Shown here: positions 9,720-18,580 of the stretch, piece by piece
How the letters are laid out: each line of letters opens with the position of its first letter
How positions within the stretch are numbered: position 1 is the stretch's first letter
From: Mesorhizobium sp. Root552
Lineage (GTDB): Bacteria; Pseudomonadota; Alphaproteobacteria; Rhizobiales; Rhizobiaceae
Length of the DNA: 64,000 nucleotides
Direction: 5' to 3'
Assembly (NCBI RefSeq): GCF_001427285.1
Contig: NZ_LMFV01000005.1
Location: forward strand, 30,018-94,017
The notes under the pieces: generated by a model
Database searches by the model: none
What the model saw: only the letters and a program-made list of their open reading frames with translations
What the model was told of the DNA's origin: nothing
Position numbers and translations under genes: made by a program

Positions 9720-10610
9720 TCAGCGGCTTTTGGTCACGAAGAGGCCTTGCGGCTTGAACAGAAGGATCAGGATGACGACGGTGAAGAGCACTGTGCGCCC
9801 GTAAACGTCGTTGAGCCAGGTTGCGACGAAGCTCTGCACTTCGCCAAGGATGCCCGCCGACAAGAGCGTTCCCATGAGATGGCCAACGCCGCCCGCGACG
9901 ACAACCAGGAAGGCGTCGACGACATAAGGCGTGCCCATGTCAGGCGAAACGGTCTTGAAGCCCGACACCAAGACACCTGCGATGCCGGCCAATCCCGAAC
10001 CGTAGGCAAACGCCAGCGTGTTGACACGCTTGTCGTTGATGCCACAGGCGGCGGCCGTGTTTCTGGCAACCGACACCGCCCGCAACTGGCTTCCGAACCG
10101 GGTCTTGAAGATCAGCCACCAGCTTACGGCGCCCAGCACCAAGGCCATCACAAAGATGAAGGCTCGATAGACCGGGATGTTGGCGCCAAGGAAGTGGAAA
10201 GCCTGCTGCAACTCGGAAGGCACCGGAACATTCTGCAGGTCCGAACCGAGCCCATCTATGTGAATGCCGAACAGGGCAAGCCCGAAGTGGATTCGAATGA
10301 GCTGCTGAAGGATCAGCGCAATGCCCCAGGTGGCAAGCAGCGTGTCGAGAAGCCGCCCGTAGAGACGCTGCACGACCGTGCGTTCAATCACATAGCCGAA
10401 TGCAGCCGTCACCAGGAAAGCGAGCGGTATGCAAAGGTAGAGATTGAAGCCGAGATGCTTGGTTGCGAGAACCGTGGTGTACGCGCCGATCATCACCATC
10501 TCGCCATGGGCAAGATTGATGACCTTCATTGTCCCGTAGATGATGGCCAGACCGAGGGCCACCATGAACAGGATGGAGCCTATGCTCAGGCCGATTACAA
10601 ACGTTTCCAT
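9720..10610 (-). CDS. urtB: Urea ABC transporter permease UrtB
   Basis: This 296-aa LivH-type permease has about eight membrane helices. Motifs include GLAIIYGTMKVINLAHGEM near the N-terminus and the coupling loop RFGSQLRAVSVARNTAAACG. It follows urtA after a 72-nt gap containing a stem-loop, an arrangement that often lets the binding protein be made in excess over the permeases. Confidence 0.95.
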   Translation of the reverse strand: METFVIGLSIGSILFMVALGLAIIYGTMKVINLAHGEMVMIGAYTTVLATKHLGFNLYLCIPLAFLVTAAFGYVIERTVVQRLYGRLLDTLLATWGIALILQQLIRIHFGLALFGIHIDGLGSDLQNVPVPSELQQAFHFLGANIPVYRAFIFVMALVLGAVSWWLIFKTRFGSQLRAVSVARNTAAACGINDKRVNTLAFAYGSGLAGIAGVLVSGFKTVSPDMGTPYVVDAFLVVVAGGVGHLMGTLLSAGILGEVQSFVATWLNDVYGRTVLFTVVILILLFKPQGLFVTKSR

Positions 10611-10636
10611 GCTTCTGCCCGACTGTTGCGAAATTG

Positions 10637-10663
10637 CGGCCGGCGCACTCGCTGCACCGGCCG
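10637..10663 (-). promoter_or_regulatory. Stem-loop in the urtA-urtB gap
   Basis: CGGCCGG and CCGGCCG form a perfect 7-bp stem around a 13-nt loop, 19 nt after the urtA stop. There is no U-tract. It probably protects the 3' end of urtA mRNA or damps read-through. Confidence 0.45.
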
Positions 10664-10682
10664 ACGCTTGTCGATGAAAGCG

Positions 10683-11930
10683 CTAGAGAGTTGCGCCCGA
10701 AGTGGTGCAGATGCGCTTGTCCGCCGTCTCGCCGACGCTTGAATACGGCAGCGGCTGCAGTGGCTCTGCGTACTGGTCGACGATGTCCAGCAGGCCGTCG
10801 GCCCTGGTCTTGCCGATACGAGGTGTCAGGAAGCTGTGCAGGTTTTGCGGATCGATGGTGACCTTGCCCTGCGGTGCGTCGAACGACAGGCCACCAGCAT
10901 TTGCAACAACAGCTTCTGGCGATACGTCGCCAGCTTTTTCCGCAGCCATCGCCCACATGTTGACGCCAACGTATACAGCCTCCATGGCGGCGTGGGTCAC
11001 GGAATCCGCACCTGCATAGGCCTTGAACGCCTCGACGAAGGTCTTGTTCTGCGGGGTGTCGACCGTCTGGAAATATGGCAACGAAACATAGCTTCCGAGC
11101 GCATATTCCGGGCCCATCGCCTTGATCTCGACCTCGGTGGTGGTCGATGCGCATAGAGGCAGCTTCTCGAAGTCGTAACCCTGGTTACGAAGCTCGCGAT
11201 AGAACGCCACGATGGAATCGCCGACGACGTTGGAGAAGATCACATCGGCGCCGCTGGAGCCGATTTTCGACACCATCGAGGCCCATTCGGTGTGGCCAAG
11301 CGGCAGATATTCGTCGCCGACAACTTCCATGCCTATACCCTGGCAAATGGTCTTCGTGGTCTTGCCCATACCGCGCGGGAACGCGTAGTCCGAGCCGACG
11401 ATGAACAGCTTGTTCTTGCCGAGCGTCTTCTGCAGCCACGGAATGGAGTTCTCGAGCTGCTGGTTCGGCACCGCGGAACCTGCATAGAGCACGTTCTTCG
11501 AGCACTCTTCGCCTTCGTACCAGGTAGGCCAGACGAGCAGGCCGTTGCGCTTTTCGACAACCGGCAGCACGGCCTTGCGGCTCGCCGTGGTGTAGCAGCC
11601 GAAAATCACAGGCACCTGGTCTTCGATGGTGAGCTTGCGGGCCTTTTCGCCGTAGATGCGCGGCTCGGAAGCCGGGTCCTCGATAATCGGGCGCAGCTTC
11701 TTGCCAAGAACGCCGCCCTTGGCGTTGATTTCGTCAATCGCCATCTGGGCGCACTGGTTCATCGATTTCTCGACGATGGCCGTGGTGCCGGTGAGAGAAT
11801 ACATGATGCCGACCGGAATTTCGTCGGCGGCCCAAGCCCTGTCTCCAAGCCGCAAAATGGATGGCGTTGCCAGTCCCGCGGCAGCAAGGGTGGATACTTT
11901 CAAGAAAGTACGACGAGTTTGCTTAGTCAT
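10683..11930 (-). CDS. urtA: Urea ABC transporter substrate-binding protein UrtA
   Basis: This 415-aa periplasmic protein binds urea. The N-terminus carries a twin-arginine-like leader (TKQTRRTFLKVSTLAAAG) ending near AWAADE. The mature part matches UrtA/AmiC-type binding proteins (VGIMYSLTGTTAIVEKS, GCYTTASRKAVLPVVE, WPTWYEGEECSKNVLYAGSA). It is homologous to the AmiC-like sensor encoded upstream at 12951-14120, so sensor and importer share a fold and possibly a ligand. AGGAGG-like GGAGG precedes the ATG. It is the first structural gene after the leader. Confidence 0.95.
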   Translation of the reverse strand: MTKQTRRTFLKVSTLAAAGLATPSILRLGDRAWAADEIPVGIMYSLTGTTAIVEKSMNQCAQMAIDEINAKGGVLGKKLRPIIEDPASEPRIYGEKARKLTIEDQVPVIFGCYTTASRKAVLPVVEKRNGLLVWPTWYEGEECSKNVLYAGSAVPNQQLENSIPWLQKTLGKNKLFIVGSDYAFPRGMGKTTKTICQGIGMEVVGDEYLPLGHTEWASMVSKIGSSGADVIFSNVVGDSIVAFYRELRNQGYDFEKLPLCASTTTEVEIKAMGPEYALGSYVSLPYFQTVDTPQNKTFVEAFKAYAGADSVTHAAMEAVYVGVNMWAMAAEKAGDVSPEAVVANAGGLSFDAPQGKVTIDPQNLHSFLTPRIGKTRADGLLDIVDQYAEPLQPLPYSSVGETADKRICTTSGATL

Positions 11931-12213
11931 TTTTCCTCCACATAGCGCTTATACCGAAAATAAAGTGCATAGTTCCCTGTTTGATTTTTTTGCACTCGGA
12001 ATGAGCTGTTCTTCTATTTCGACAATTCTCCCTTCAAATAAAGCACAGAAAATCCATTACTTGCCTGGACAACAAGCAAGCATCAGCCGGCCGAGCCGAC
12101 ATGAATTTCAGTAACGAAGCCTGGCCCTACACGCGCCTCAACAGATCTTCAGCGCCAAACGGGCCCGGCCCAACATTGCGGCAGTAACGCCTCTGTCGCC
12201 GCCGCCAAAAAGC

Positions 12214-12249
12214 AAAAAACCCGCCGATCCCTTCACAGGGACTTGCGGG
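12214..12249 (-). terminator. Intrinsic terminator in the amiR-urtA leader
   Basis: On the minus strand a CCCGC/GCGGG stem encloses a second stem TCCCT/AGGGA with a GTGA tetraloop. It is followed directly by six U residues. It lies between amiR and urtA, where it would stop transcription unless overridden. Confidence 0.75.
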
Positions 12250-12316
12250 CTACCCAGCCTGTTGGTGCCGACATCATTGTCCAGCACCAGCGAGATGTAC
12301 AATTTCACTGTACATC
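12248..12316 (-). promoter_or_regulatory. Candidate ANTAR-responsive antiterminator leader of urtA
   Basis: Reading the minus strand from the amiR stop, three hairpins precede the terminator. The first (12316-12294) has a perfect 8-bp stem GATGTACA/TGTACATC. The second (12288-12264) has a GGTGC/GCACC stem and an inner GAC-AATGAT-GTC hexaloop, with A at loop position 1 and G at position 4, as ANTAR proteins require. The third, GGCTGGGTAGCC (12259-12248), shares bases with the terminator stem and so excludes it. This fits AmiR-type antitermination: AmiR binding would stabilise these hairpins and let RNA polymerase reach urtA. Confidence 0.6.
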
Positions 12317-12329
12317 AATTCTGTTTCAT

Positions 12330-12938
12330 CTATTCACGCAAATCCTTGAACGTCAAGAGCTCATGCGCATTAATTATCGCGGCCGCCAGCTCGTCCATTG
12401 ATATGCGCTTGGCCATCGCCTGCTTGCGGATGCTCTCATAGGCTTCCTGCTCGCTAAGGCCTTGCGTTTCCATCAGAATGTTCTTCGCCTTGAGGGTGCG
12501 GTTGTTGCCGGCAAGCTTGCGTTCGAGCTTGCGGATCCGCTTGCTGGAATCCCGTCGCTCCAGCCACAGCGAACGGGCAATGGTCAAATTGGTCAACAAT
12601 CCGAACGGTCGGATGGGCCGCTCGATCACCGCCAGCGCCCCGCACTCAAGCACCAGCTGCAAGGTGCTGGGGTCTTCAAAGGTCACCACCGCGAGAAGGG
12701 CCGGATCGGTGGGCTGGCTGCTGCGGAACAGCCGCAGTATCTTTTCGCGATTTTCGCGTTCGATCGAAATCAGCACCACCGCGGCGGCAGGGCTGATGGT
12801 CGCGGGAAGCGGCCATGTCGTCTCGCAGTTGCAGCCGATACGGCGAAGATGCTCGACGAGCGCCACCCCCTCCTTGTCGGGCGGGTGGATGACCTGCACA
12901 TGCAGGCCCTTCAGATCTTCAAGTATCTTCGTTGGCAA
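12330..12938 (-). CDS. amiR: AmiR-like ANTAR-domain antitermination regulator
   Basis: This 202-aa protein has an N-terminal pseudo-receiver domain without the phospho-acceptor pattern. A coiled-coil helix follows at about 130-150 (SSKRIRKLERKLAGNN). The C-terminal ANTAR RNA-binding domain is at about 150-200 (AKNILMETQGLSEQEAYESIRKQAMAKRISMDELAAAII). This is the architecture of Pseudomonas AmiR, which is held inactive by AmiC and binds leader RNA when released. A TTG start is used and no internal ATG suits. It lies 12 nt after the amiC-like gene and directly before the structured urtA leader. Confidence 0.88.
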   Translation of the reverse strand: MPTKILEDLKGLHVQVIHPPDKEGVALVEHLRRIGCNCETTWPLPATISPAAAVVLISIERENREKILRLFRSSQPTDPALLAVVTFEDPSTLQLVLECGALAVIERPIRPFGLLTNLTIARSLWLERRDSSKRIRKLERKLAGNNRTLKAKNILMETQGLSEQEAYESIRKQAMAKRISMDELAAAIINAHELLTFKDLRE

Positions 12939-12950
12939 CGTCTGAGCCCG

Positions 12951-14120
12951 CTAAGCTTGTAGTCTTGGCCGGTGATGCGATACTTTCCAATCATTCAGCG
13001 ATGTCGTCACGAAATACGGGTCCGGTTTGATCCGCGTCTCCGACCGCCACACTATGTCGAATTTCCCCGCATCGTTGATGCGCCCGATGCTCGACCACAG
13101 TTCGGTGTGATGGTTGTCGGGATCGATCCGGACCGGACCTTGCGGCGCATCGAACTCAAGGCCGGGCAAACGCGCGGCGATGGCGTCCGGGTCGTCCGTA
13201 CCCGCCAAAGCCAACGCCTTGGCGTACAAATGCACCTGGAAATAGGCAGCCTCGGCGCTTGCGGTCACCGGCGCATCGGCGCCAAAGCGTTTCTTGAAGG
13301 CGGAGACGAACTTTTTCGCCTGAGGCGTGTCGAGCGTCTCGAAAAACGACGCCGAAGTCAGATGCCCCGCGACGACTTCCGGCGACATCTGCGCCACTTC
13401 TGCTTCGGTCGTCGTCAGGCTGGCGATCGGCACGACGCTCGAATCGAAGCCCGCTTCCTTGTAGGCCTCGTAGAGCATGATCGCGCCGGTCCCGACGACG
13501 GTCGAGACGACAACATCCGGCTTCAGGTTTCGTATCTGCTTGATGACACGGTCGAAGTCCTTGCGCACCGGATCGACCGGCACATAAAGCTCGGCGACGA
13601 TGCTGCTGTTTGCCCGCACCACCAGATCGGTCACGACGCGATTGTATTCGTATGGAAAGACGTAGTTGGAGCCGACCAGAAGGATCCTGGTGCCGAAGTT
13701 CTCGATCAGGTAGCGAGCGAGCTGCACGGCGTTCTGGTTCGAGGACGAGCCCGTGTAGAAGCAGCGCTTGGAATACTCGAAGCCTTCGTAGAAGGTCGGG
13801 TAAAACAGAAGGCCCCGATAGGCTTCGATCTCGGGCAGAACCGATTTGCGGGCCGTGGACATGTAGCAGCCGAAGATCGTCTTGATGTTTTCCTTGGTGA
13901 GCAGGCGCACGGCCAGATCGCGATACTGCTCCGCCGAACAGCCGGGATCGTGGAAAACGGGCTCCAGCGGCCGGCCCAGAACGCCACCGGATGCGTTGAT
14001 TTCCTCGGTCGCAAGCAGTGTTCCATTGGCCTCGGCGATTTCCGCCGCAGCCGTTACGCCGCTGCGAGAAAACAGAGCACCGATGCGCCAGGAATTACCG
14101 ACCATGAGAAAACACGCCAT
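12951..14120 (-). CDS. amiC: AmiC-like ligand sensor / negative regulator
   Basis: This 389-aa periplasmic-binding-fold protein has no signal peptide, so it should be cytoplasmic like AmiC. It matches AmiC in order: IGALFSRSGVTAAAEIAE, GCYMSTARKSVLPEIEAYRG, FYPTFYEGFEYSKRCFYTGS, VVGTGAIMLYEAYKEAGF and the C-terminal RIKPDPYFVTTSLNDW. AmiC senses amides and sequesters AmiR. Here the neighbours are urea genes, so urea or a short amide is the likely inducer (inference). A second ATG lies 15 nt downstream; neither has a clear ribosome site. The ligand pocket should be compared with UrtA. Confidence 0.87.
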   Translation of the reverse strand: MACFLMVGNSWRIGALFSRSGVTAAAEIAEANGTLLATEEINASGGVLGRPLEPVFHDPGCSAEQYRDLAVRLLTKENIKTIFGCYMSTARKSVLPEIEAYRGLLFYPTFYEGFEYSKRCFYTGSSSNQNAVQLARYLIENFGTRILLVGSNYVFPYEYNRVVTDLVVRANSSIVAELYVPVDPVRKDFDRVIKQIRNLKPDVVVSTVVGTGAIMLYEAYKEAGFDSSVVPIASLTTTEAEVAQMSPEVVAGHLTSASFFETLDTPQAKKFVSAFKKRFGADAPVTASAEAAYFQVHLYAKALALAGTDDPDAIAARLPGLEFDAPQGPVRIDPDNHHTELWSSIGRINDAGKFDIVWRSETRIKPDPYFVTTSLNDWKVSHHRPRLQA

Positions 14121-14343
14121 CCATCATGCGGTTCCAAGTCGGCGTAGCCTTTCACAAGCTGCGCACACCTGCTGCACAGCTCAACTTGGAAACGCCACTG
14201 TTTCGAATGATTTAGCCATATCCTGACGGCGCGGAAATTGCAAACGCGCCGACGCTTATGAAGCTAAAGTTCAACAGACCTGCAAGCGCCACGGGGCCAC
14301 AACGACGCCGGCCCCATGGCTCCCTGCATCAGGCAGATGGGCT

Positions 14344-14697
14344 TCAGCCCAGCGCGACGACGAAGTGTTTCGTCACCGGCTCGATGATTTTCCAGGTGCC
14401 CTTGAAATCGGCTTCCACCACGAAAGCGTCGCCCGGCCCCACTTCGACCGCCTCGCCGCCGTCGGGCGTGATGATGATGCGGCCCGAGATCATGTGCACG
14501 AATTCATAATCCGTATAGGTGGCGTGATAGGTGCCGGGCGTAGCCTGCCAGGTTCCCGAAAGCACCTTGCCGTCCGCAGTGGTGTGCTGGACGGCTGTCT
14601 TCATCGTCGGCTTTCCCTCGATAACCTTCCAGCCGGGCAGGTCATTGGGATCGGCATTCTCCACCTTGCCGAACTTGAGGATAGTCTTGCGTGACAT
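14344..14697 (-). CDS. Cupin-domain protein (EutQ/DUF861-like)
   Basis: This 117-aa single-domain protein carries a cupin barrel with TYTDYEFVHMISGRIIITPDGG and VGPGDAFVVEADFKGTWKI. The pattern is that of the cupin_3 family, whose members bind small molecules or metals without a fixed reaction. The metal-binding histidines are mostly replaced, so catalysis is doubtful. It lies upstream of amiC on the same strand with a 220-bp gap, so co-transcription is uncertain. Confidence 0.75.
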   Translation of the reverse strand: MSRKTILKFGKVENADPNDLPGWKVIEGKPTMKTAVQHTTADGKVLSGTWQATPGTYHATYTDYEFVHMISGRIIITPDGGEAVEVGPGDAFVVEADFKGTWKIIEPVTKHFVVALG

Positions 14698-14801
14698 GAT
14701 AAGGCTCTCCCGTTGTCATGCTGAGGCACGAACGCCTGCGGCAAGAGTAGCCAAACGATAATGGAAAGCAACTTAATTTACCTCAAGTAAAGTAGGACAG
14801 C

Positions 14802-15170
14802 CTATATCTTCGCCTCTTTCAACACGTCGTTCATGCGCGCCTGCCAGCCAGGGCCGATCGCCATGAACTTGGCGATCACTTCCGGCTCCAGCGCAACTTC
14901 GAGACGCACCCTCTCCGGCGGTGGCCGCCGAACCGGCGGCGGCGGGGGTGGCGGCGGCCTTCTGAACGCTTCGGGTACATAGCCGCTGGTGCGGGGCCAG
15001 CGGCGATGCTCGTGGATGCCGTTCAGCACGTCACAGGCCGACAGCGCCTCGGCCTCGTTCATGCCCGCGAGCACCCGATCGCCGAACACCGCCGGCGTCT
15101 CCTCGAGGGAATCCCATACGGCCCAGAGGTCCGTAGGCTCCAACATGAGACTGAATCGCTTCTCGCGCAC
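14802..15170 (-). CDS. Proline-rich protein with BrnA-antitoxin-like C-terminus
   Basis: This 122-aa protein has three parts. The N-terminal half is not recognised (LEPTDLWAVWDSLEE). A proline run (RRPPPPPPPPVRRPPP) is at about residues 70-85. The C-terminal 38 residues (RVRLEVALEPEVIAKFMAIGPGWQARMNDVLKEA) resemble the ribbon-helix-helix region of BrnA/DUF4415 antitoxins. No BrnT-type toxin ORF adjoins it, so it is an orphan if the match is right. A GTG start is given; an ATG 24 nt downstream is equally possible. Confidence 0.6.
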   Translation of the reverse strand: MREKRFSLMLEPTDLWAVWDSLEETPAVFGDRVLAGMNEAEALSACDVLNGIHEHRRWPRTSGYVPEAFRRPPPPPPPPVRRPPPERVRLEVALEPEVIAKFMAIGPGWQARMNDVLKEAKI

Positions 15171-15336
15171 CGTTCGCTGCTTTCCAACACTGGTTGGAAG
15201 CGAAACTTGGTGATTCTGATCGCCGGAAAATTAATATAAACAGGAGGATAAATCTTAAATAAGATATTGTTTTTATTAAATTTTTATCGATTTTAACACA
15301 AACCGCCGAGGCCGTGTTCACGGCCCCGAACGATGC

Positions 15337-15633
15337 CTAGTTCAGGCGCGTTGCGATGCCTTGGGTGCCTGTTTCCGGCAGCATCATGTCCTTGGCCAGC
15401 AGGCCGCTGACCCTGCAAAAAGCTGTGAATGCCTTGCAGGCTTCTTCTGTCGAAGCGATATCCACGCTGGCTCCAAAGCAGGCGTCGAACGCCAACTGGT
15501 AAATCGGTCCCTGCCGTCCCACCGGCCAGCCTTGCAGGAAATCCAGCGCCTGCTCGACACTGTAGATTTCCTCCACGGGTTCACCCACGGATGGCGAAAT
15601 ACGAACCGGCACCGCGAATTGCAGCTTATGCAT
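15337..15633 (-). CDS. DUF982 domain-containing protein
   Basis: This 98-aa protein fits the small DUF982 family found mainly in Rhizobiales. The pattern QALDFLQGWPVGRQGPIYQLAFDAC, followed by EEACKAFTAFCRVSGLL, is typical. The function is unknown. GAGG lies 8 nt before the ATG. Confidence 0.8.
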   Translation of the reverse strand: MHKLQFAVPVRISPSVGEPVEEIYSVEQALDFLQGWPVGRQGPIYQLAFDACFGASVDIASTEEACKAFTAFCRVSGLLAKDMMLPETGTQGIATRLN

Positions 15634-15864
15634 TCCATGCCTCTTCGAATTTTATGCGCGAAAGGCCCTAGATGTTGGCCGAAGATCGATGTTGCGCGTT
15701 CACCTGCTGTGCCGCGCAATTGTGTCACCAATGCGGTTTGGACCAAACCACCCGGCGGTGAAAGCTGCGCTTTTGGCGAATTCTACCTACACGAAAGGTT
15801 GAAGAAGGGCGCAATCGGTGTCACATGATGAGGCAATTGCCGCCCACCCTTTCGCCCGAAGCCC

Positions 15865-16692
15865 ATGATTACCTATCTCGACGCCGAAACCGCACCGTTA
15901 AGAAACACCGGCCAGATCCGCCTCTATGGTGCGGAAGGCTTCGCCGGGATGCGCAAGGCCTGCGACCTTACCGCGCGCTGCCTCGACGAACTTGTGGAGA
16001 GGGTCCATCCAGGCGTCACCACCAATGCCATCGACCGCTTCGTGTTCGAATTCGGCATGGATCACGGCGCCATTCCGGCCACGCTTAATTATCGCGGCTA
16101 CACCAAGTCGTCGTGCACTTCGATCAACCATGTCGTCTGCCACGGCATTCCCGACGACAAGCCGCTGCGCGATGGCGATGTCGTCAACATCGACGTCACC
16201 TACATTCTTGACGGCTGGCACGGCGATTCCAGCCGCATGTACCCGGTCGGCCAGATCAAGCGCGCCGCCGAGCGCCTGTTGGAAGTCACGCATGAATGCC
16301 TGATGCGCGGCATAGCCGTGATCAAGCCCGGCGTGCGCACCGGCGCCATTGGCGCCGCCATCCAGAGCTTTGCCGAAGGTGAACGCTGCTCCGTCGTGCG
16401 CGACTTCTGCGGCCACGGCGTCGGCCAGCTTTTCCACGACGCGCCGAACATCCTCCACTACGGCAATTCCAGCGAGGGCGTGGAAATGCGCGCCGGCATG
16501 ATCTTCACGGTCGAGCCGATGATCAATCTCGGGCGCGCCCATGTGAAAGTGCTGTCTGACGGCTGGACGGCCGTGACGCGCGACCGCTCGCTGTCGGCGC
16601 AGTATGAACACACAATCGGTGTTACCGAGACCGGATGCGAAATCTTCACGCTGTCCCCCAAAGGTCTCGATCGCCCCGGCCTGCCGGCATAG
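15865..16692 (+). CDS. map: Type I methionine aminopeptidase
   Basis: This 275-aa enzyme removes N-terminal methionine from nascent proteins. The metal ligands are visible: the aspartates in DVVNIDVT and HGDSSRM, the histidine in GHGVGQLFHDAP, and the glutamates in FTVEPMI and YEHTIGV. HGIPDD carries the substrate-site histidine. Length is normal. It precedes radC on the same strand, a pairing common in alphaproteobacteria. Confidence 0.96.
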   Translation: MITYLDAETAPLRNTGQIRLYGAEGFAGMRKACDLTARCLDELVERVHPGVTTNAIDRFVFEFGMDHGAIPATLNYRGYTKSSCTSINHVVCHGIPDDKPLRDGDVVNIDVTYILDGWHGDSSRMYPVGQIKRAAERLLEVTHECLMRGIAVIKPGVRTGAIGAAIQSFAEGERCSVVRDFCGHGVGQLFHDAPNILHYGNSSEGVEMRAGMIFTVEPMINLGRAHVKVLSDGWTAVTRDRSLSAQYEHTIGVTETGCEIFTLSPKGLDRPGLPA

Positions 16693-16743
16693 TATCCTTG
16701 GTCGGGCGGCGATTCCGCCATGCATTGTTCTATGCGGGGGCGT

Positions 16744-17499
16744 ATGGACGACAATCACGACGATGCGCGCGGCTTCCTCGCGGAACAGCCAGCAATGCCG
16801 CTTGGCAAAGCGAAGGCGGTTGAGGAAAAGCCGCACTATCTTGGCCACCGCGACAGGTTGCGCGAGCGTTTCGTCAGTGCCGGCCATAGTGCCCTGCCCG
16901 ATTACGAACTGCTCGAACTGTTGCTGTTCCGGCTGATCCCGCGCTCGGACACCAAGCCGATCGCCAAGGCGCTGCTTGCCCGCTTCGGCACGCTTGCCGA
17001 GGTGCTTGGCGCACCGGTCAACCTTCTGCAGGAGGTCAAGGGCATCGGTCCTGCGGTGGCGCTCGACCTGAAGATCATTGCAGCCGCCGCGCAGCGCATG
17101 GTGCTCAGCGATTTGAAGGGCCGCGAGGTCCTGTCCTCATGGACGCAGGTGCTCGCCTACTGCAAGACGGCAATGGCGTTCGAGGAGCGCGAACAGTTCC
17201 GCATCCTGTTCCTGGACAAGAAGAACGCCATCATCGCCGACGAGGTCCAGCAGACCGGCACGGTCGATCATACGCCGGTCTATCCGCGCGAAGTCATCAG
17301 GCGGGCGCTGGAACTGTCCGCCACGGCCATCATTCTGGTCCACAACCACCCGTCGGGTGACCCGACGCCATCCCGCGCCGACATAGACATGACCAAGGAG
17401 ATCGTCGAAAGCGGCAAGCGCCTCGGCATCGCCGTGCACGACCACATCATCATCGGCAAGAAGGGCCATGCATCGATGAAGGGGCTGTTGCTGATCTGA
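16744..17499 (+). CDS. radC: RadC family JAB-domain protein
   Basis: This 251-aa protein has an N-terminal helix-hairpin-helix region ([13 protein letters not shown], then [17 protein letters not shown]) and a C-terminal JAB metallopeptidase-like domain with the zinc motif [14 protein letters not shown]. The family was once linked to DNA repair, but its true role is unsettled. The start at 16744 was chosen for the GGGGG just upstream. ATGs at 16720 and 16735 are also in frame. Confidence 0.93.
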   Translation: MDDNHDDARGFLAEQPAMPLGKAKAVEEKPHYLGHRDRLRERFVSAGHSALPDYELLELLLFRLIPRSDTKPIAKALLARFGTLAEVLGAPVNLLQEVKGIGPAVALDLKIIAAAAQRMVLSDLKGREVLSSWTQVLAYCKTAMAFEEREQFRILFLDKKNAIIADEVQQTGTVDHTPVYPREVIRRALELSATAIILVHNHPSGDPTPSRADIDMTKEIVESGKRLGIAVHDHIIIGKKGHASMKGLLLI

Positions 17500-17639
17500 A
17501 GCGCCAACCGGGCTTGATCTTGCGGCATAGCCTTGCCTCCGGGTTGATGTCGCTCCTGCAACAAAAGGTAGTCCCAGGCAGAAAGCGCCGCCTTGGGTCG
17601 CATGGCAAAGGCATCGGCACGTTCAATGCCGCAGGTCCG

Positions 17640-18560
17640 ATGACGAAATCCTTCTCCACCTTGATCGGCTTTGCCGCGATCCTGACCTGGTCTTTTCTTG
17701 CCTTGTTGTCGACGGCGGCCGGACCGATCCCGCCTTTCCAACTGGCGGCGATGACCTTTTCCCTCGGCGGACTGACTGGTGCCGCGAGCTGGCTTTTCCG
17801 GCCGCAGGCAATCAGGACGCTGCGGCAACCCTGGCAGGTCTGGGCGCTCGGCGTGGCGGGCTTGTGCATCTACCATTGCGCCTATTTCTTTGCGATCCAG
17901 TCCGCGCCGCCCGTGGAAGCCAGCCTGATCGCCTATCTCTGGCCCCTTTTGATCGTCGTTTTTGCTGCCTTCCTGCCCGGCGAACGGCTACGCCTCCACC
18001 ATATTGTTGGCGTGGCGCTCGGACTTGCCGGCGCCGTCATCGTCATTACCAAGGGCGGCAATGTTGGGCTTGCGGATGGCATCAAGCCGGGACACCCGAT
18101 CGCGCTGTTCTGCGCTTTCATCTGGTCCGGCTATTCGGTCCTGTCCCGCCGCTTTGGTGCAGTCCCGACCGACGTGGTCGCAGGCTACTGTCTGATTACC
18201 GCCGTCGTCGCCTGCATCCTTCACCTTTGCCTCGAAACCACGGTCATGCCGCAAACTTCTATCCAGTGGGCGGCAATCGTCGTATTGGGAACAATCCCGC
18301 TTGGAGCTGGATTCTACGCTTGGGACTGGGGCTGCAAGCACGGCGACATCATGGTGCTGGGTGCACTCTCCTACGCGGCTCCGCTATTCTCGGTCATCGT
18401 GCTTTTGCTGGCTGGCTACGGTGCCTACCATTGGTCGGTCGCGCTTGCCTGCGCGCTCATCATCGCCGGAGCGCTGATAGCCGCCAAGGATATGATTTTA
18501 AGGCGCTCAGAACCATCAACGGCCGCCGAGGCATATGGACGGAATTCAGGCGGTCTTTGA
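17640..18560 (+). CDS. EamA/DMT family transporter (YddG-like)
   Basis: This 306-aa inner-membrane protein has ten predicted helices in two EamA repeats (FAAILTWSFLALLSTAAG and, in the second half, FCAFIWSGYSVLSRRFG). FYAWDWGCKHGDIMVLGALSY resembles the aromatic amino acid exporter YddG. The substrate cannot be read from sequence. The start was set at ATG 17640 because the upstream extension is not hydrophobic and lacks a ribosome site. Confidence 0.85.
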   Translation: MTKSFSTLIGFAAILTWSFLALLSTAAGPIPPFQLAAMTFSLGGLTGAASWLFRPQAIRTLRQPWQVWALGVAGLCIYHCAYFFAIQSAPPVEASLIAYLWPLLIVVFAAFLPGERLRLHHIVGVALGLAGAVIVITKGGNVGLADGIKPGHPIALFCAFIWSGYSVLSRRFGAVPTDVVAGYCLITAVVACILHLCLETTVMPQTSIQWAAIVVLGTIPLGAGFYAWDWGCKHGDIMVLGALSYAAPLFSVIVLLLAGYGAYHWSVALACALIIAGALIAAKDMILRRSEPSTAAEAYGRNSGGL

Positions 18561-18580
18561 AAGCCGCAGCTCGGCTATCA

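Noticed and set aside
11931..12200. Sigma54 promoter before urtA
   Set aside because: The best GG/GC pair has the wrong spacing (9 instead of 10).
14802..15336. BrnT toxin gene next to the BrnA-like protein
   Set aside because: No ORF with BrnT features lies on either side.
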